From Panagrolaimus kolymaensis (lineage: Eukaryota; Nematoda; Chromadorea; Rhabditida; Panagrolaimidae), in assembly GCA_028622995.1 (NCBI GenBank), contig JAJQJQ010000002.1:9300001-9364000 (forward strand): a DNA stretch of 64,000 nucleotides, written 5' to 3'. The notes under the pieces were generated by a model, which was not told the DNA's origin, did no database searches, and saw only the letters and a program-made list of their open reading frames with translations. Position numbers and translations under genes: made by a program. Each line of letters starts with the position of its first letter. Positions within the stretch are counted from its first letter, which is position 1. Shown here piece after piece: positions 35,545 through 46,483 of this stretch.

Positions 35545-35562
35545 TTGATACTTAAGAAATTT
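35545..35562 (+). promoter_or_regulatory. Shared motif TTGATACTTAAGAAATTT
   Basis: Identical to the copy at 22327 and 63 nt before the ATG of the next gene. Confidence 0.5.
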
Positions 35563-35607
35563 TATTTTCCTCTAAAAAACATTATTTTCTTTCATCAAAA
35601 ATAAAAC

Positions 35608-36320
35608 ATGAAAGCTGTGGTTTTTTTCATTTTTGCTGTTGCCTTTATTTCCTCATCATGGAGTTGTGTCACTGATTCCCAATGTGATCCAGGATATTTA
35701 TGTTTAAAAAATCGTTGTATTTGTACAACATGCAAAAAGGAGGTAAAGTAATATCCAAAAAAACTATGAAATTAATAAAACTCGATTTTAGTCAGGTTCC
35801 ATTAAACCGAAATTCTCTTTAACTTGCAACAAATTTAATTGTCCCAAAGGATTTTGTGATGATAGAGATGTTTGTATTGTAAGTTTTTTGAATAAATTAA
35901 AAAAAATTGAAACTAATAAAGAAAGGAAATTATGTTTTAGGGAACTGGAAAAAAATCCATTTCCAACGTTGTGAGTCGTGAACCATATTGTGATCCTACA
36001 AAATGTGCTGGAAAGTGTGTTGCTGGAATTTGCGTTGTGAGTTTAAACAAAAAATAAAATAAGAAAGATATGGTAAATAGAATTTGAATTTATAGCAACA
36101 ACCTTCCTTGAAGAAAATTACCGAGGAATGTGGTTCTGGTTGCACTGTAAGTTTAAAGGAAGAAAAAAAAGATAAAGAAGGTATAAAAGAGTTAAAATTC
36201 TAGGTAGAAATTATGCCCATAGGATGTGCTGATTGCATAAATGATGATAAATGCAAAGTATGCTCAACTGATATTTTTGGTGAATATTATTGCAAAGTCC
36301 TTTGCATTCCCCCTGAATAG
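35608..36320 (+). CDS. Secreted Cys-rich multi-module protein
   Basis: Five exons, all in phase 0 (35608-35742, 35792-35878, 35941-36036, 36096-36146, 36204-36320), give 161 aa. Signal peptide MKAVVFFIFAVAFISSSWS, then CVTDSQCDPGYLC, followed by exon-sized Cys modules: TCNKFNCPKGFCDDRDVCI, YCDPTKCAGKCVAGICV, ECGSGC and a last module with CADC, CKVC and YYCKVLC. Symmetric phase-0 exons each carrying four or so Cys favour exon shuffling and duplication, as seen in its relative at 42.5 kb. Probably a secreted disulphide-rich protein; not assigned to a named family. Confidence 0.7.
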
Positions 36321-36633
36321 GATGTTAGAAGGGTTAAGATGTTGTTATATTCTTGAAGGAAATTTGATAATCGAGCAATCATACGAGAAATTATTTTCTA
36401 ATACCTTTCACCATGTCGTAATTTAATTACCAAAATATAAATTTTTAATTAAGGATATTATAAATAAAATGCATTAAAGATAATTACGAATATTTTGAAA
36501 TAAAACAAGCAATGTTTTAAAAGATCTTAACGAAAATAATTATAAATCAGAATTCGGATTATCGCCGTTTTTGTTTCCCTGAAAAGACAAAAAATAATAA
36601 TTTGAATGTTGATGGATTTAAGAAGTTTTAATA

Positions 36634-36844
36634 ATGAAACAAATAAATTTTTCCCTTTCAGCAGATCTTATTTTTTTTTTTTTATTGTTACTTTTCGTAT
36701 TTAAAATTCAAGCAAATCCAAGCCATTTAAAGAAGGGGCATCAAAGCTTGGTAAAGGTGTTCAAAGAGTGTTACCATGACATTTTCTTCACCCTTTTTTT
36801 TCCAGTTTCTTTGGCAAAATAAACATGTTTACGTTTTTATATAA
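36634..36844 (+). CDS. Possible small secreted peptide
   Basis: ATG 36634 opens a signal-peptide-like leader (LIFFFLLLLFVFKIQANP), then a Lys/His-rich stretch. A GTAAAG donor at 36751 and a TTTCCAG acceptor before 36806 would give a 51-aa product ending NKHVYVFI. No homology is recognised; it may be chance. Confidence 0.25.
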
Positions 36845-37167
36845 AAAAAATATTATTTTTAGAAAACAAAATGTGTTATAACAAAAAGCTTTAAAATAAA
36901 ATTATTGAGAGTAATACTCATTTTTTTTATTAAAAATTTTTTTTCTTTAATTTTGCACAGTTTCTTACGTGCTTTATAATTTATAAAATTTTTAATAAAG
37001 AAATGTTGGTTGCTATTTGCTTATATTTTTAATTAACTTGTTTGTGACTTTCTTAGGAGATAATCCCTTCCATCTAGGTTGGCGTGTCTCAAAACTTTTT
37101 AAACATAAAAATAATTTCATTTTTTTAATTTTAGTTTTTTATTTATTATTTTAGATTTAATTCAAAA

Positions 37168-39665
37168 ATGGCGTTTTATCTTGGTGGTATTCTTGATTTA
37201 GGAAAAATTTCTACGTATAATGAAAAAGATAAGCAAACTATTAGTTTTCAAATTCAACCTCGTAATTTTTTGAATGTTCCATTTTTTAATTATAAACTTT
37301 TAATAATTTTTAGTTAAAAGTAATGAAATAAATAAAATCGATAGATTCTTTCAAGAAATAACATCTAAAACTAATAATGGAAATTTTGGTTATACTTGTA
37401 TTTATTTGTCATGGCTTTATGATAATGATTTTCGAAAAATATTTCTTTTAAAAGGAAAACAACAATATGGATTTAATAAAATTCAATTTGTTGATGAAAT
37501 ATCGTTGTTATATTTAAATTGCATATTTCAATTGAATTTAACTCCAATAATTGATGAGCCTATCATAATTGTTTGGGAAAACAATGGTTATTCATGTAAA
37601 AAAACAAGCGGAACAAAAATGAAAATGCTTGAATTCTTTTCAATGTTTTGCTTAGATTTTTATTTCGAAAACAACAAAGATTATGATACTCAAAAACATA
37701 CGAACCTCATATTTTTTAATGATTCAAGTAAAATGAAAGAATTAAAAAATATTTTTAAAAATAATAAATGCCATGTAATTAAAGAAAATAAAATAGATGA
37801 GAAATGCTTATTACAGAAAGCCAGATTTATGGCGGGAGGAAATCTGGAATTATCAGTGTTTGACATCGATACATACATTGATACATATAATAGACTTAAA
37901 ATCAATGATCACAGCGTAATGAATCTCGATCCTTGCACTTTATTACCTTTAGAAGAAACTGTTATTGTTCCAATTAAAACCAAAGTAAATAAAGTTAAAG
38001 TAAGTATTGGCATGACTTTGGTAAAAGTTTAGATTTTTTTACACGTGCCTGGGGCAGGGTTCGCAACAAACCGACAACTTTGTCTGTTTCGACCGACTGT
38101 TGTCGGTTTGAACCGACAAATTTTTTTTCTCCCAAAAATGCAAATTATTAATATTCTATCTATGGAGATTATATAAAAATTAATTTTATAGTTAAAAACA
38201 TAATTCTTGAATAAACCGACAAACCGACAATTGAAACCGACAAACCGACAATAGCAACAGACAAACAGACAATTGTCGGTTAGGGACCGACTCCTTGTCG
38301 GTTTCAAACCGACAACAGACACCGACAAACCGAAAATTGTCTGTTTCAAACCGACACCATTTTTTGATTTTTTTTGTTTATTTTTTCAAAATTTATTTAT
38401 TTGGGATTATTTTACTGCATTTTTAAGTTCCAATTCCTTTAAAAATTTTAAAATGTAAAATTTAGATTACTTTTAACTGGTTTCGTCCTTAAAAATCATT
38501 AAAAAAATTTTAAAATCAAAAAATGGTGTCGGTTTGAAACAGACAATTGTCGGTTTGTCGGTCTCTGTTGTCGGTTTGAAACCGACAAGGAGTCGGTCTC
38601 TAACCGACAATTGTCTGTTTGTCTGTTGCTATTGTCGGTTTGTCGGTTTATTCAAGAATTATGTTTTTAACTATAAAATTAATTTTTATATAATCTCCAT
38701 AGATAGAATATTAATAATTTGCATTTTTGGGAGAAAAAAAAAATTGTCGGTTCAAACCGACAACAGTCGGTCGAAACAGACAAAGTTGTCGGTTTGTTGC
38801 GAACCCTGTCCTGGGGTTTTGCCTGGAGTTAGCCTTTTTTGCCTAACTAAAAGTCTCTTTTTTTTAGATTTCAATTGAACCGACTATTTATGAAACACGA
38901 TTGTATAACGAAGAAATCCAAGTTAATCATCTTCAAAATTTAAAATATCCTTTTTTACAATTTACACTAAAAATTGATGAAAATTGTGTTTATTCGGTGC
39001 ATAATCTTATTCCAATGCCAATGAAAAATGGAGAATCCGAAAAATTTGTTAATAAATTTGAGTTAAGAAAGGATGGATATCTTTTTACTTTTCGACATAT
39101 AATAACTTTCTCCGGTGAACTTGCAAAATCTCGTGAGCTTTTAAATTTCGATAAACCATGATTTAAAAATTTTTTTCGTTTTTCAGGTTTCTTGGAAAAA
39201 TCTTGGTATATAAGTTTCGCAGAAAAGAAACCAATTTATGGACAAAAAGCGAAAGAAATTTTAATTAAAAAACCAACTTATGTTATTTATGGCAAGTTTA
39301 AATTTTTTTCATAACATTCATTATCGGATGCTTTTATAGATCTCATAAAACTTTGTTCCATCACAGATCCCAAAGAAGCTGATCCAAAATGGCCGTTCGA
39401 AGTTAAAATGCATAAAAATGAATATATCGTTGTGGAATTCGACACTTTTAATGGACGAAGAAAGGCAACACCAACATTTTTAATGGCATTATTTATTGGG
39501 AATATAATTAATTACAGTATGAAAACAAATAAAGAAATGTTGAGAGAAACGGAAGTTCGATTTATTGATATTGAAAAAACGGATATATTAACTTCAACTT
39601 TAATAGAAGCTATAAAACTTTTGATTAAAATTAATGATTATGATTTAAACTTATTCTTTCTATAA
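37168..39665 (+). CDS. HSP70-derived protein, permuted order, C-terminal ATPase domain truncated (member 1)
   Basis: Five exons (37168-37261, 37314-37999, 38868-39132, 39187-39291, 39340-39665) sum in frame to 491 aa. Residues 1-30 are an HSP70-like first beta hairpin (FYLGGILDLG.ISTYN). Exon 2 continues with a degenerate ITVPA-like region (CIYLSWLYDNDFRKIFL...YGFNKIQFVDE, against VPA.F....R.A...AG....IINEP). It then has ARFMAG..L..FDID and PLEETVIVPIK, equivalent to GAA.QA, LLLDVTPLS and LIKRNTTIP of HSP70, that is, the start of the substrate domain. Exons 4-5 restart an NBD (KPIYGQKAKEILIKKPTYVIYDLIKLC and WPFEVKM..NEYIVVEF), corresponding to IG..A......T.FD.KRLIG and WPF.V. Key ATP-site glycines are missing. 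Intron 3 contains a fold-back element and intron 4 has a GC donor. Confidence 0.65.
38055..38808. mobile_element. Fold-back hAT-type MITE in an intron
   Basis: A 754-bp near-perfect palindrome-like element whose arms begin CAGGGTTCGCAACAAACCGACA and end with the complement, rich in ACCGACAA repeats. Flanks GCCTGGGG and TCCTGGGG could be an 8-bp target duplication with one mismatch. It lies wholly in an intron of the HSP70-derived gene, so splicing can remove it. The two mirrored ORFs inside are a by-product of the symmetry. Confidence 0.8.
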
Positions 39666-40365
39666 ATTTTTTTAAGCTTGTCAAAAACGTCGATAAACAC
39701 TTTTTTTTTGACATTTTTTTTATATTTATAAAAATACAATTTCTTATCTCTTGTTTTATTTAAATTTTTATTTTACATTTATTTTATGTAAATAAAATAC
39801 GTATAATGAAAGAAAATTTATTTTTATTAAAAAATAATAAAAAAATAGGTACAATTTTTGTATGCTAAAATAAGAAGAAACAAGTTTTAATGCTAAACAA
39901 TACCGGTGATAGCATTAAAAAATTTTTGGCAGCAACAAAAGTTGCTCCATTTTAGTAATAAAAAAAATATTGTCGTGCTTAATTTTATTTTATTTTCATC
40001 ATACTTTTTAATTGTTCATTTAAAAACTGAGCTTGTGTTTTTTTATTGTCTACATTTTAGAAGCTTATGCTTAAAAAAATAAGTTTTATAAAATTTTATT
40101 CGTTTCACTCTTTTTCGTAGATTTTTATAGCCTTATTTTTGCATTTTGGATTTTGATAACATTGTGTCCCAACAACAATCTTAGCTCACCAAATTATGAT
40201 AAGCTTTGTTGCTCATTTCGTCCATGTGATTCCTAAAAACCAGAGCGCTGAAGTTTGATAAGAAATTTTTTTGGACTTAATGTTTTATTGATTCTTATTT
40301 TCTTCTTTTTTTCTTGTTTGATTTTTTAAAATTTGTTATATTATTTGGGGTTACTCATTGTTGCA
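39666..40365. other. Intergenic, no gene seen
   Basis: AT-rich spacer between two HSP70-derived genes in the same orientation. No heat-shock element is convincing by eye. Confidence 0.35.
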
Positions 40366-42089
40366 ATGGTTTTTCATGTTGGCATTAATTTTATGCAGGA
40401 AAAAGCTATAGCATATATTGATACCACAAAGAAATCAATCTTAATTGATATAAGTGATAGTAAGGTCTCGTTAATTTATCCTTTATTCAAAAACAAGTTT
40501 TCATAGGCACAGATTTGGCAAGTAACCTTGAGGATGGCGATGATACAGAAAGAGGATTACATGAAGCTTTTAAAAAAAGTGTTGATTCAATTTTGGATAA
40601 AATTGTAACAGAAGTGAATGATACACCGGGATGCGCTTTCATTTACATTGACTACATACTATCCAATTTGTTATGTAAAAAATTTATTGAAACGGGTAAG
40701 GAATATGGTTTTACAAAAATTGAATTTATTGATGAATTATCGATGTTATATATTGATAGCCTTGTAAACTCTGAATATTTATCCAAAGTCGATGATTTGA
40801 TTTGGATGTTATGGAAGGGACAGTGTTATATATGGAAAGTAATTGGTGATAAATCCAAAATTGTTAAAACCATACCATACCTTATTTGCACTACAAAAAA
40901 AGATTTAAGAAACTTACAACAAAAATCAGGAATGGCTAAAAATCCTAATATAATTATTTATGATTTTACTTGTCAAGTACATGGCATAGAAAATGTTTTT
41001 CCTGAAAGTAAATGTCATTCCTTACCATATTTTAAAAAGTCTGAACATTATGGTGTTTTCATAAAAGCTATGATTATGGCAGGAATGGATAATGGTTTAG
41101 TATTTGACACCTCTCATCACCTCGATACTGATATAACTGTTAATATAAATGAAAGATACTGTATGAGCTTTAATTCTGGTGTAGAGTTACCATTTGAAAA
41201 AACTGTTATAGTCCCAACTAAAAGAGGAGAAAACATTTTAACGGTACGTAGTGACACTTAAATAAAGAATCGATAAACGGCTATTTTTAGATTTTAGCAC
41301 AGTCGGCTTTACCATTTAGATTACATGAACAAATAGAAGTAACGCTTGGTATGTTCCTAGCAGGCGAATTTTTATTCACTTTTATGATTGATGAAAATAA
41401 CATTTGTTCGACAAAAATCTCAACAAATATCGCAATTATAAAGGATGAATCAAGAATGACAGCAAATAAAATTATTTTAAAAAAACAAGGCTATTTTGTT
41501 ACCTTTCCTATTTCAAATGAAGAAGCAGACGTAGAAATATGTAAGACTATAAACTTTAAACTTTAAAAAATATACCTTTAATTTTGAGATGTTTTACGAA
41601 AACCTTTTTACATTAGCTTTACCGAGGAAAAACCAATTATTGGAGAAGCTGCGATAAAAATATTAAAAGAAAACCCAACTTTTGTCGTTTATGGTATTTT
41701 ATTTTCGGCATTTATGATACATACAAGACTTTTAAGATTTGATAAAGCTTTGCTCCATAACTGATCCATTCGAAGCAGATCCCAAATGGTCTTACGCAAT
41801 AAAAATGGATGACGAAAATAAAATCCTCGTTGAATTTAATACTTCAAATGGACGAAGAAAATCGACACCAGCATTTTTAATGGCCTTGATTTTTCGTGAC
41901 ATTGTCAGCTGTTGTAAAAAATTAGTCGCCACAAAATTTGCAGGATTTCCAGATTTCAGCTCGAAAAAAACAGCTCCTAATTTCGTAAAATTTCAAATAC
42001 ATTTTCATGAAATGGAAAAGAATGAAACTTTGATTTCAACCATAAATGAGGCTGCGAGACTTGTAAAAATGGAAATAACTTTCCCGTGA
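40366..42089 (+). CDS. HSP70-derived protein, permuted order, C-terminal ATPase domain truncated (member 2)
   Basis: Five exons (40366-40459, 40507-41243, 41291-41540, 41589-41693, 41737-42089), frame-consistent, 512 aa. The true start is the short first exon (MVFHVGINFMQEKAIAYID), aligned with the first exon of members 1 and 6. Exon 2 has an acidic insert, then CAFIYIDYILSNLLCKKF...YGFTKIEFIDE (VPAYF....A...AG....INEP-like), KAMIMAG, VFDTSHHLD and ELPFEKTVIVPTK (SBD-beta start). Exon 3 is the rest of the beta domain. Exons 4-5 read EEKPIIGEAAIKIL, PTFVVYDLIKLCSITDP, WSYAIKM and STPAFLMALIFRDI, matching the NBD lobe-I stretch IG..A..N..NT.FD.KR, WPF and P.E..S..L. No intact ATP site. Same exon plan as member 1. 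Confidence 0.65.
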
Positions 42090-42477
42090 AGTTTCCTTTT
42101 TGTTTACAAACCCTGGTTATTAAAAAATATATTATATGTTCTTTCGGTAAATTTCGCTTGTTTGAAAATCTATAGTTTGCGATATTTCAATATGTATGTA
42201 TTTGACATTTATACGTAGTGTTTTTTTTTTTTGAATAAAAACTTAAGTAAAAAAAATTACTCATGATTCTAGCATTAATTCTATATAGTTCTTTTTTAAA
42301 TTGGATTGATGCTGTTATTGCAGTTTTTGAAAAGCATCCCAAACTAAAGCAATTTTGTGATTTTCACTTTCATAGAATTTCTTTAAACGATTCCAATGCA
42401 CTTTCAAGCAACGTGTAATAATGTTTAAAAAAAGCTTTTAAAAACTTTATTAAAATTCATATTATCCATTGTTAAAA
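42090..42477. other. Intergenic
   Basis: AT-rich. From about 42425 it carries the upstream block of the Cys-rich gene family. No other signal. Confidence 0.35.
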
Positions 42478-42497
42478 TTTTAATATTTAAGAAATCT
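42478..42497 (+). promoter_or_regulatory. Diverged copy of the Cys-rich gene upstream motif
   Basis: TTTAATATTTAAGAAATCTC, against TTGATACTTAAGAAATTT in the other three copies; 56 nt before the ATG. Confidence 0.4.
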
Positions 42498-42533
42498 CAT
42501 TTCCTCTAAAAAACATCATTCTCTTTCAAAATA

Positions 42534-43762
42534 ATGAAACTTATTATTTTCATTTTTGCTATTTTCTTTATTGCTTCATCGACATCTTGTCAATGGGACT
42601 CCCAATGTAAGGAAGGAGAGCATTGTGTCATTCGGCATTGCGTGGCAAGTTTTTCTTTTAAAAAAATTTAGGTAAATATCGGGAAAGCAACATTTCTTTT
42701 TTTAGCCTTGGGATGGAAAGTTTGCTGGACCTAAATTCTCTCCAACTTGCAACAAATTTAATTGCCCCAAAGGTTTTTGTGATGATAGAGATGTATGCAT
42801 CGTAAGTTTTTGAATAAATAAAAAAAAGATTAAATAAAAGAATTTTCGAACATTAGGGAACCGGAAAAAAATCCAAAGATGGTGGAAGTCAACCTTTTTG
42901 CGATCCTGAAACTTGTACAGGTATTTGTTTTGGTGACGAGTGTGTCGTAAGTTTTTATAGTTACATAAATGAAAAATAAGAAAATATTTAAATTTGAATT
43001 CTTAGCCAATCTTAAAGGAGCAGTCCAACTTAGCACAAATTTTTTTTGTCATAGTTCGAACTTTTTTTCATCCTATGCGTTTTTGGAAGTGAAAAGATCT
43101 TTCGAAAACATTCGAAATTTAGATTTCGCTTCCAACATACGCCCTAGGATGAAAAAATGTTCGAACTATGACAGAAAAAATTTGTGCTAAGTTGGACTGC
43201 TCCTTTAAAAAAATCCAATTAATAGGGTGGCCAACATCATTGAGATCCTAAAACTTGTAAAGGAATTTGTTTCGGTGATAAGTGTGTCGTATGTTTCTAA
43301 AAAAATAAAAAAATTGAAGCTAATTTAAAAAAAAAATATTTTTTAGGGAACTGGAAAAAAATCCATTGACATAGATAGAAGTAGTCAACCTTTTTGCGAT
43401 CCTGAAACATGTAAAGGACATTGCTTTGATGATGAATGCGTTGTAAGTTTTTAAAGTTACATAAATAAAAAATAAGAAAGAAAATCGAAAAACGTTTAGC
43501 CAGTTTTAAAAAACTCCAACAAACATGTAGTTCCAAAAAAGTGTGATCCTGATTATTGCCCCGGAATTTGTGATCAAAACGATGTTTGTAATGTGAGTTT
43601 TAAATATATATAAAAAAATTGGCTGATAAATTTAAAAAACTTTAATTTTAGTGGAGTAGCAAACCACCAAAAAAGGTTAAATCATGTTTAAAGGACATCG
43701 ACTGTCCACAATGCTTTATTTGTGATAAGAAACAGAAATGCAGTATGTTTATTTGTAATTAA
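42534..43762 (+). CDS. Secreted Cys-rich multi-module protein with duplicated exons
   Basis: Functional exons 42534-42644, 42706-42801, 42857-42946, 43347-43442, 43500-43592 and 43652-43762 are all phase 0 and give 198 aa. Signal peptide MKLIIFIFAIFFIASSTS, then CQWDSQCKEGEHC, TCNKFNCPKGFCDDRDVCI, two near-identical modules PFCDPETC.G.CF.DECV, a related KCDPDYCPGICDQNDVC, and a last CLKDIDCPQCFICDKK. Exon 1 uses a GC donor (GCAAGT). A further copy of the PETC module at about 43229-43289 is dead and is skipped in this model. Close relative of the 35.6-kb gene. Confidence 0.7.
43016..43204. mobile_element. Palindromic MITE flanked by TTAA
   Basis: 189 bp with about 60-bp inverted arms (AGGAGCAGTCCAACTTAGCAC...and complement), flanked on both sides by TTAA (43012-43015, 43205-43208). 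TTAA duplication is the piggyBac signature. Inserted at the 5' edge of a module exon. Confidence 0.75.
43229..43289 (+). pseudogene. Dead Cys-module exon
   Basis: It resembles the DPETC.GIC exons: GQHH, then TGA, then DPKTCKGICFGDKCV. The TGA replaces a Cys codon, the donor has drifted to GTATGT, and the MITE at 43016-43204 has separated it from its old start. Confidence 0.65.
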
Positions 43763-44320
43763 AAAAAATCTTGCTTAATGATGATTTTTGTTAATCCATA
43801 AAGTGCATAAAAATTTTAAAGAAACAAATAAATTTATATAAATCGCATACGCCACTAAGCAAATAACACGTTGACTATTTGCTGTAACAAAAATAGCTAA
43901 CACACACTTTGTAAAATAAATAAAAAAATAGTCTCATTTGAATCGAAAATCAGTAACAAAAAATATATGTATTTTTATTCAAACTCATAATGACTAATGA
44001 CATCGGTGAAGATAAAAAGTTTTCTTTATTTATTACATCCAAAAAACGCTCAGAAAATTTATAGTCATTCTAAGGTACAATAAAAAGTTTTATTAAGTGT
44101 CAGCAAAAGATTTTTTTTTACAACACTTTGAATATTAAATGGCATTTTACAACAACAAAAAAATCATAAAAGTTTATTATTTTGTTATTTTTAGTTTGAT
44201 AAAAAGAAAATATTAAAACTTTTGTGTGGATAAGATTTAATGCGTTCTTTTGTTTAGTTTCTAAAAATAAGGAAAAGCTTTTAAAAATTTTATTAAAAAT
44301 TTAAATTAACTATTGTTAAA
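43763..44320. other. Intergenic, no gene seen
   Basis: AT-rich spacer. The last part (GAAAAGCTTTTAAAAATTTTATT) is the shared upstream block. Confidence 0.35.
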
Positions 44321-44323
44321 ATT

Positions 44324-44341
44324 TTGATACTTAAGAAATTT
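44324..44341 (+). promoter_or_regulatory. Shared motif TTGATACTTAAGAAATTT
   Basis: Same string as at 22327 and 35545, 68 nt before the ATG of the next gene. Confidence 0.5.
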
Positions 44342-44391
44342 TATTTCGCCTAAAAAATATCAGTTTCTTTTTTAACAAAAAAAACTAAAAA

Positions 44392-44813
44392 ATGAAAGGT
44401 GTTGCTATCTTATTTTTTGTGGTTTTTATTGCATTTTCTGATGCATTCGCATATCCACCTCCACCTCCTGAATGTTCACCTGAAAATTGTCCAACAATGT
44501 GTGTAGATGGGCATTGTATCGTAAGGTTTTAAATTTAAAAGAATTTAAGCTAATAATAATAATTAATTTTAGGCAGCTGAAAAGAAAGCCAGCTCTATCG
44601 AAGTAAGTTTTTTTAATTAAAAAAAAAGATGAATAATTTAAACTATTTTAATTCCAGAGTTCTCTCTTAAAAATTTACGACGTTGGACCACCATTCAAAT
44701 GTGGAGATCATATATGCCCCAATCAAGCATGCTACTATTGCCAAAAATGGTTTATTGGTATTGTGGGTCCATTAACTTGCGCATTTTCATGTGTTCCTGG
44801 TGGTCCTTACTGA
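44392..44813 (+). CDS. Small secreted Cys-rich, Pro-rich peptide
   Basis: Three phase-0 exons (44392-44520, 44573-44602, 44658-44813), 104 aa. Signal peptide MKGVAILFFVVFIAFSDAFA, then YPPPPPECSPENCPTMCVDGHCI, a 10-residue linker exon, and a last exon with FKCGDHICPNQACYYCQKW and LTCAFSCVPGG. It belongs with the Cys-rich group by upstream motif, leader and CP..C...C spacing, but its second half is different. The upstream sequence predicts coordinate expression with its relatives. Confidence 0.65.
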
Positions 44814-44871
44814 AAATCGCCCTGTTTGTTGTTAATTCGTAAACTTTAAAGTTATTTAAAAAAATATATAA

Positions 44872-45892
44872 ATACAATCCGCTATATCGTCTTTCGAACG
44901 CCTTATCGGGCGAGATCGGACGAGATCGGGCGACATCGGGCAGGCGGGAAAAAAATTCTTTTGTTTGAAAAAAATCGAAGAAAAGAAACTTTCGTGGTAG
45001 AATCCAAAGTTTACATAAAAAAAATTTTTCAAAAAAATTTTGATTTTTAGCACGAAAGTTTCTTTTCTTCGATTTTTTTCAAACAAAAGAATTTTTTTCC
45101 CGCCTGCCCGATGTCGCCCGATCTCGCCCGATAAGGCGTTCGAAAGACGATGTAGCGGCACTATAAGTTCATTTTTGACCGTATCGAGACCCAACGTAAT
45201 TTTTGTTTTATTCTTTAATTTATTTCATTTTTATGATATGTGTTTTAATTATTTCTGTTAGTAAATTAATATTTAGGAGATTATAAGGAAGCTATTGATA
45301 CCAATTTTCATTACCTTTGGCAACAATTTGGTCGACTACCGGTCAATTCAAACTTCAATCGACAATCAGATTATCTGTAAACCACAAATTTTTAATCTGT
45401 ATGGAAAATCAAATACCTCACATATGGATGAACATGGTTGGTTCGTTTTTTTCCCAAAAATTCTAAATCTCAGCTTGTTTTATAACATTTGGTGCTAGAA
45501 AACGTGAAAAAAGTGTAAAAAAGTGCAAAAAAACAGCTATTTTTTGGACAAAATATTTTAATTCAGTACGAGATTTAGAATTTTTGGGAAAAAAACGAAC
45601 CAACCATGTTCATCCATATGTGAGGTATTTGATTTCCCATACAGATTAAAAATTTGTGGTTTACAGATAATCTGATTGTCGATTGAAGATTAAGTTGATC
45701 GTAAGTTTGCCAAATTGTTACCAATCGTAATTAAATTGGGTATCAATAGCTTCCTTATCACCCACAAATTATGAATTTGATAACAAAAATAATTAAAAAT
45801 TATATCTTTAACATGGATCGCATCAAAAACTGGAAAAAAAATTATGTTGGGTCTCAACGCGGTCAATAATGAACGTATAGTGTAGCGGATTG
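44872..45892. mobile_element. Nested fold-back elements sharing TACAATCCGCTA ends
   Basis: Outer arms begin TACAATCCGCTA (44872) and end TAGCGGATTGTA (45892). An inner element (about 44880-45152), with arms TATCGTCTTTCGAACGCC... and unusually GC-rich TCGGGCGAGATCGG repeats, sits at the left end. The remaining outer element (about 45153-45892) is itself a long inverted repeat (AAGCTATTGATACC, AACCATGTTCATCCATATG arms). ORFs inside are artefacts of the palindromes. Confidence 0.75.
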
Positions 45893-46483
45893 TAAATATA
45901 TCACACCCGCTGCAAAAAAATAAATTAATAAAGCTCTTTACAAAAAAATTTGATTAATCTTGAAAATCTCTTTTTAATCTTTTTTTTCGTAACAAATATT
46001 TGTTTCTTCAAACTCTTTCAAGTTTTTTATGACATCAGGAAATATTGAAAATATTAACACTTTATTTTTCTTTACACTTTATATAGAAAAATCATGAATC
46101 CAAAGAAAAATTTTACGCAATCATAAAATAAAATATTTAATAAACGGAAGCGACAAAAAATTAAATTTAAATATCTCAGCCCTTCAATTGGATTCATTTA
46201 TCTTTCATCGGAAAATTTAATTTATTCAGGTAAAAGAAATTTTTTATTAAATAACGACAATTTAATTTCGACCACTTTTCTTTACATATTATTCAAGTGA
46301 TACAAATACATAAAAAATGTTAATATTTATAAAATAGAGAAAAAGTGCTGCTGTAAAGCGACAGTGAGAATACATACCTTTTTTTTAAATTAAAGAATTA
46401 ATCTATCAGGATTTAAACTTTTAGAAACGAAAGTAAAATACACCTTTTTATAAATTACTGATTTTAAAAGCTGTAATAATAAA
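45893..46483. other. Intergenic, no gene seen
   Basis: AT-rich 3' flank of the minus-strand HSP70-derived gene. Confidence 0.35.

Noticed and set aside
38029..38878. Two ORFs with nearly identical protein sequence (KQTI.GLSVSVVGLKPTRSRS)
   Set aside because: They are mirror images produced by the inverted-repeat element 38055-38808, with no start context or domain; not genes.
44856..45261. ORFs in the GC-richer palindrome
   Set aside because: Both are products of the fold-back arms; no domain or codon support.
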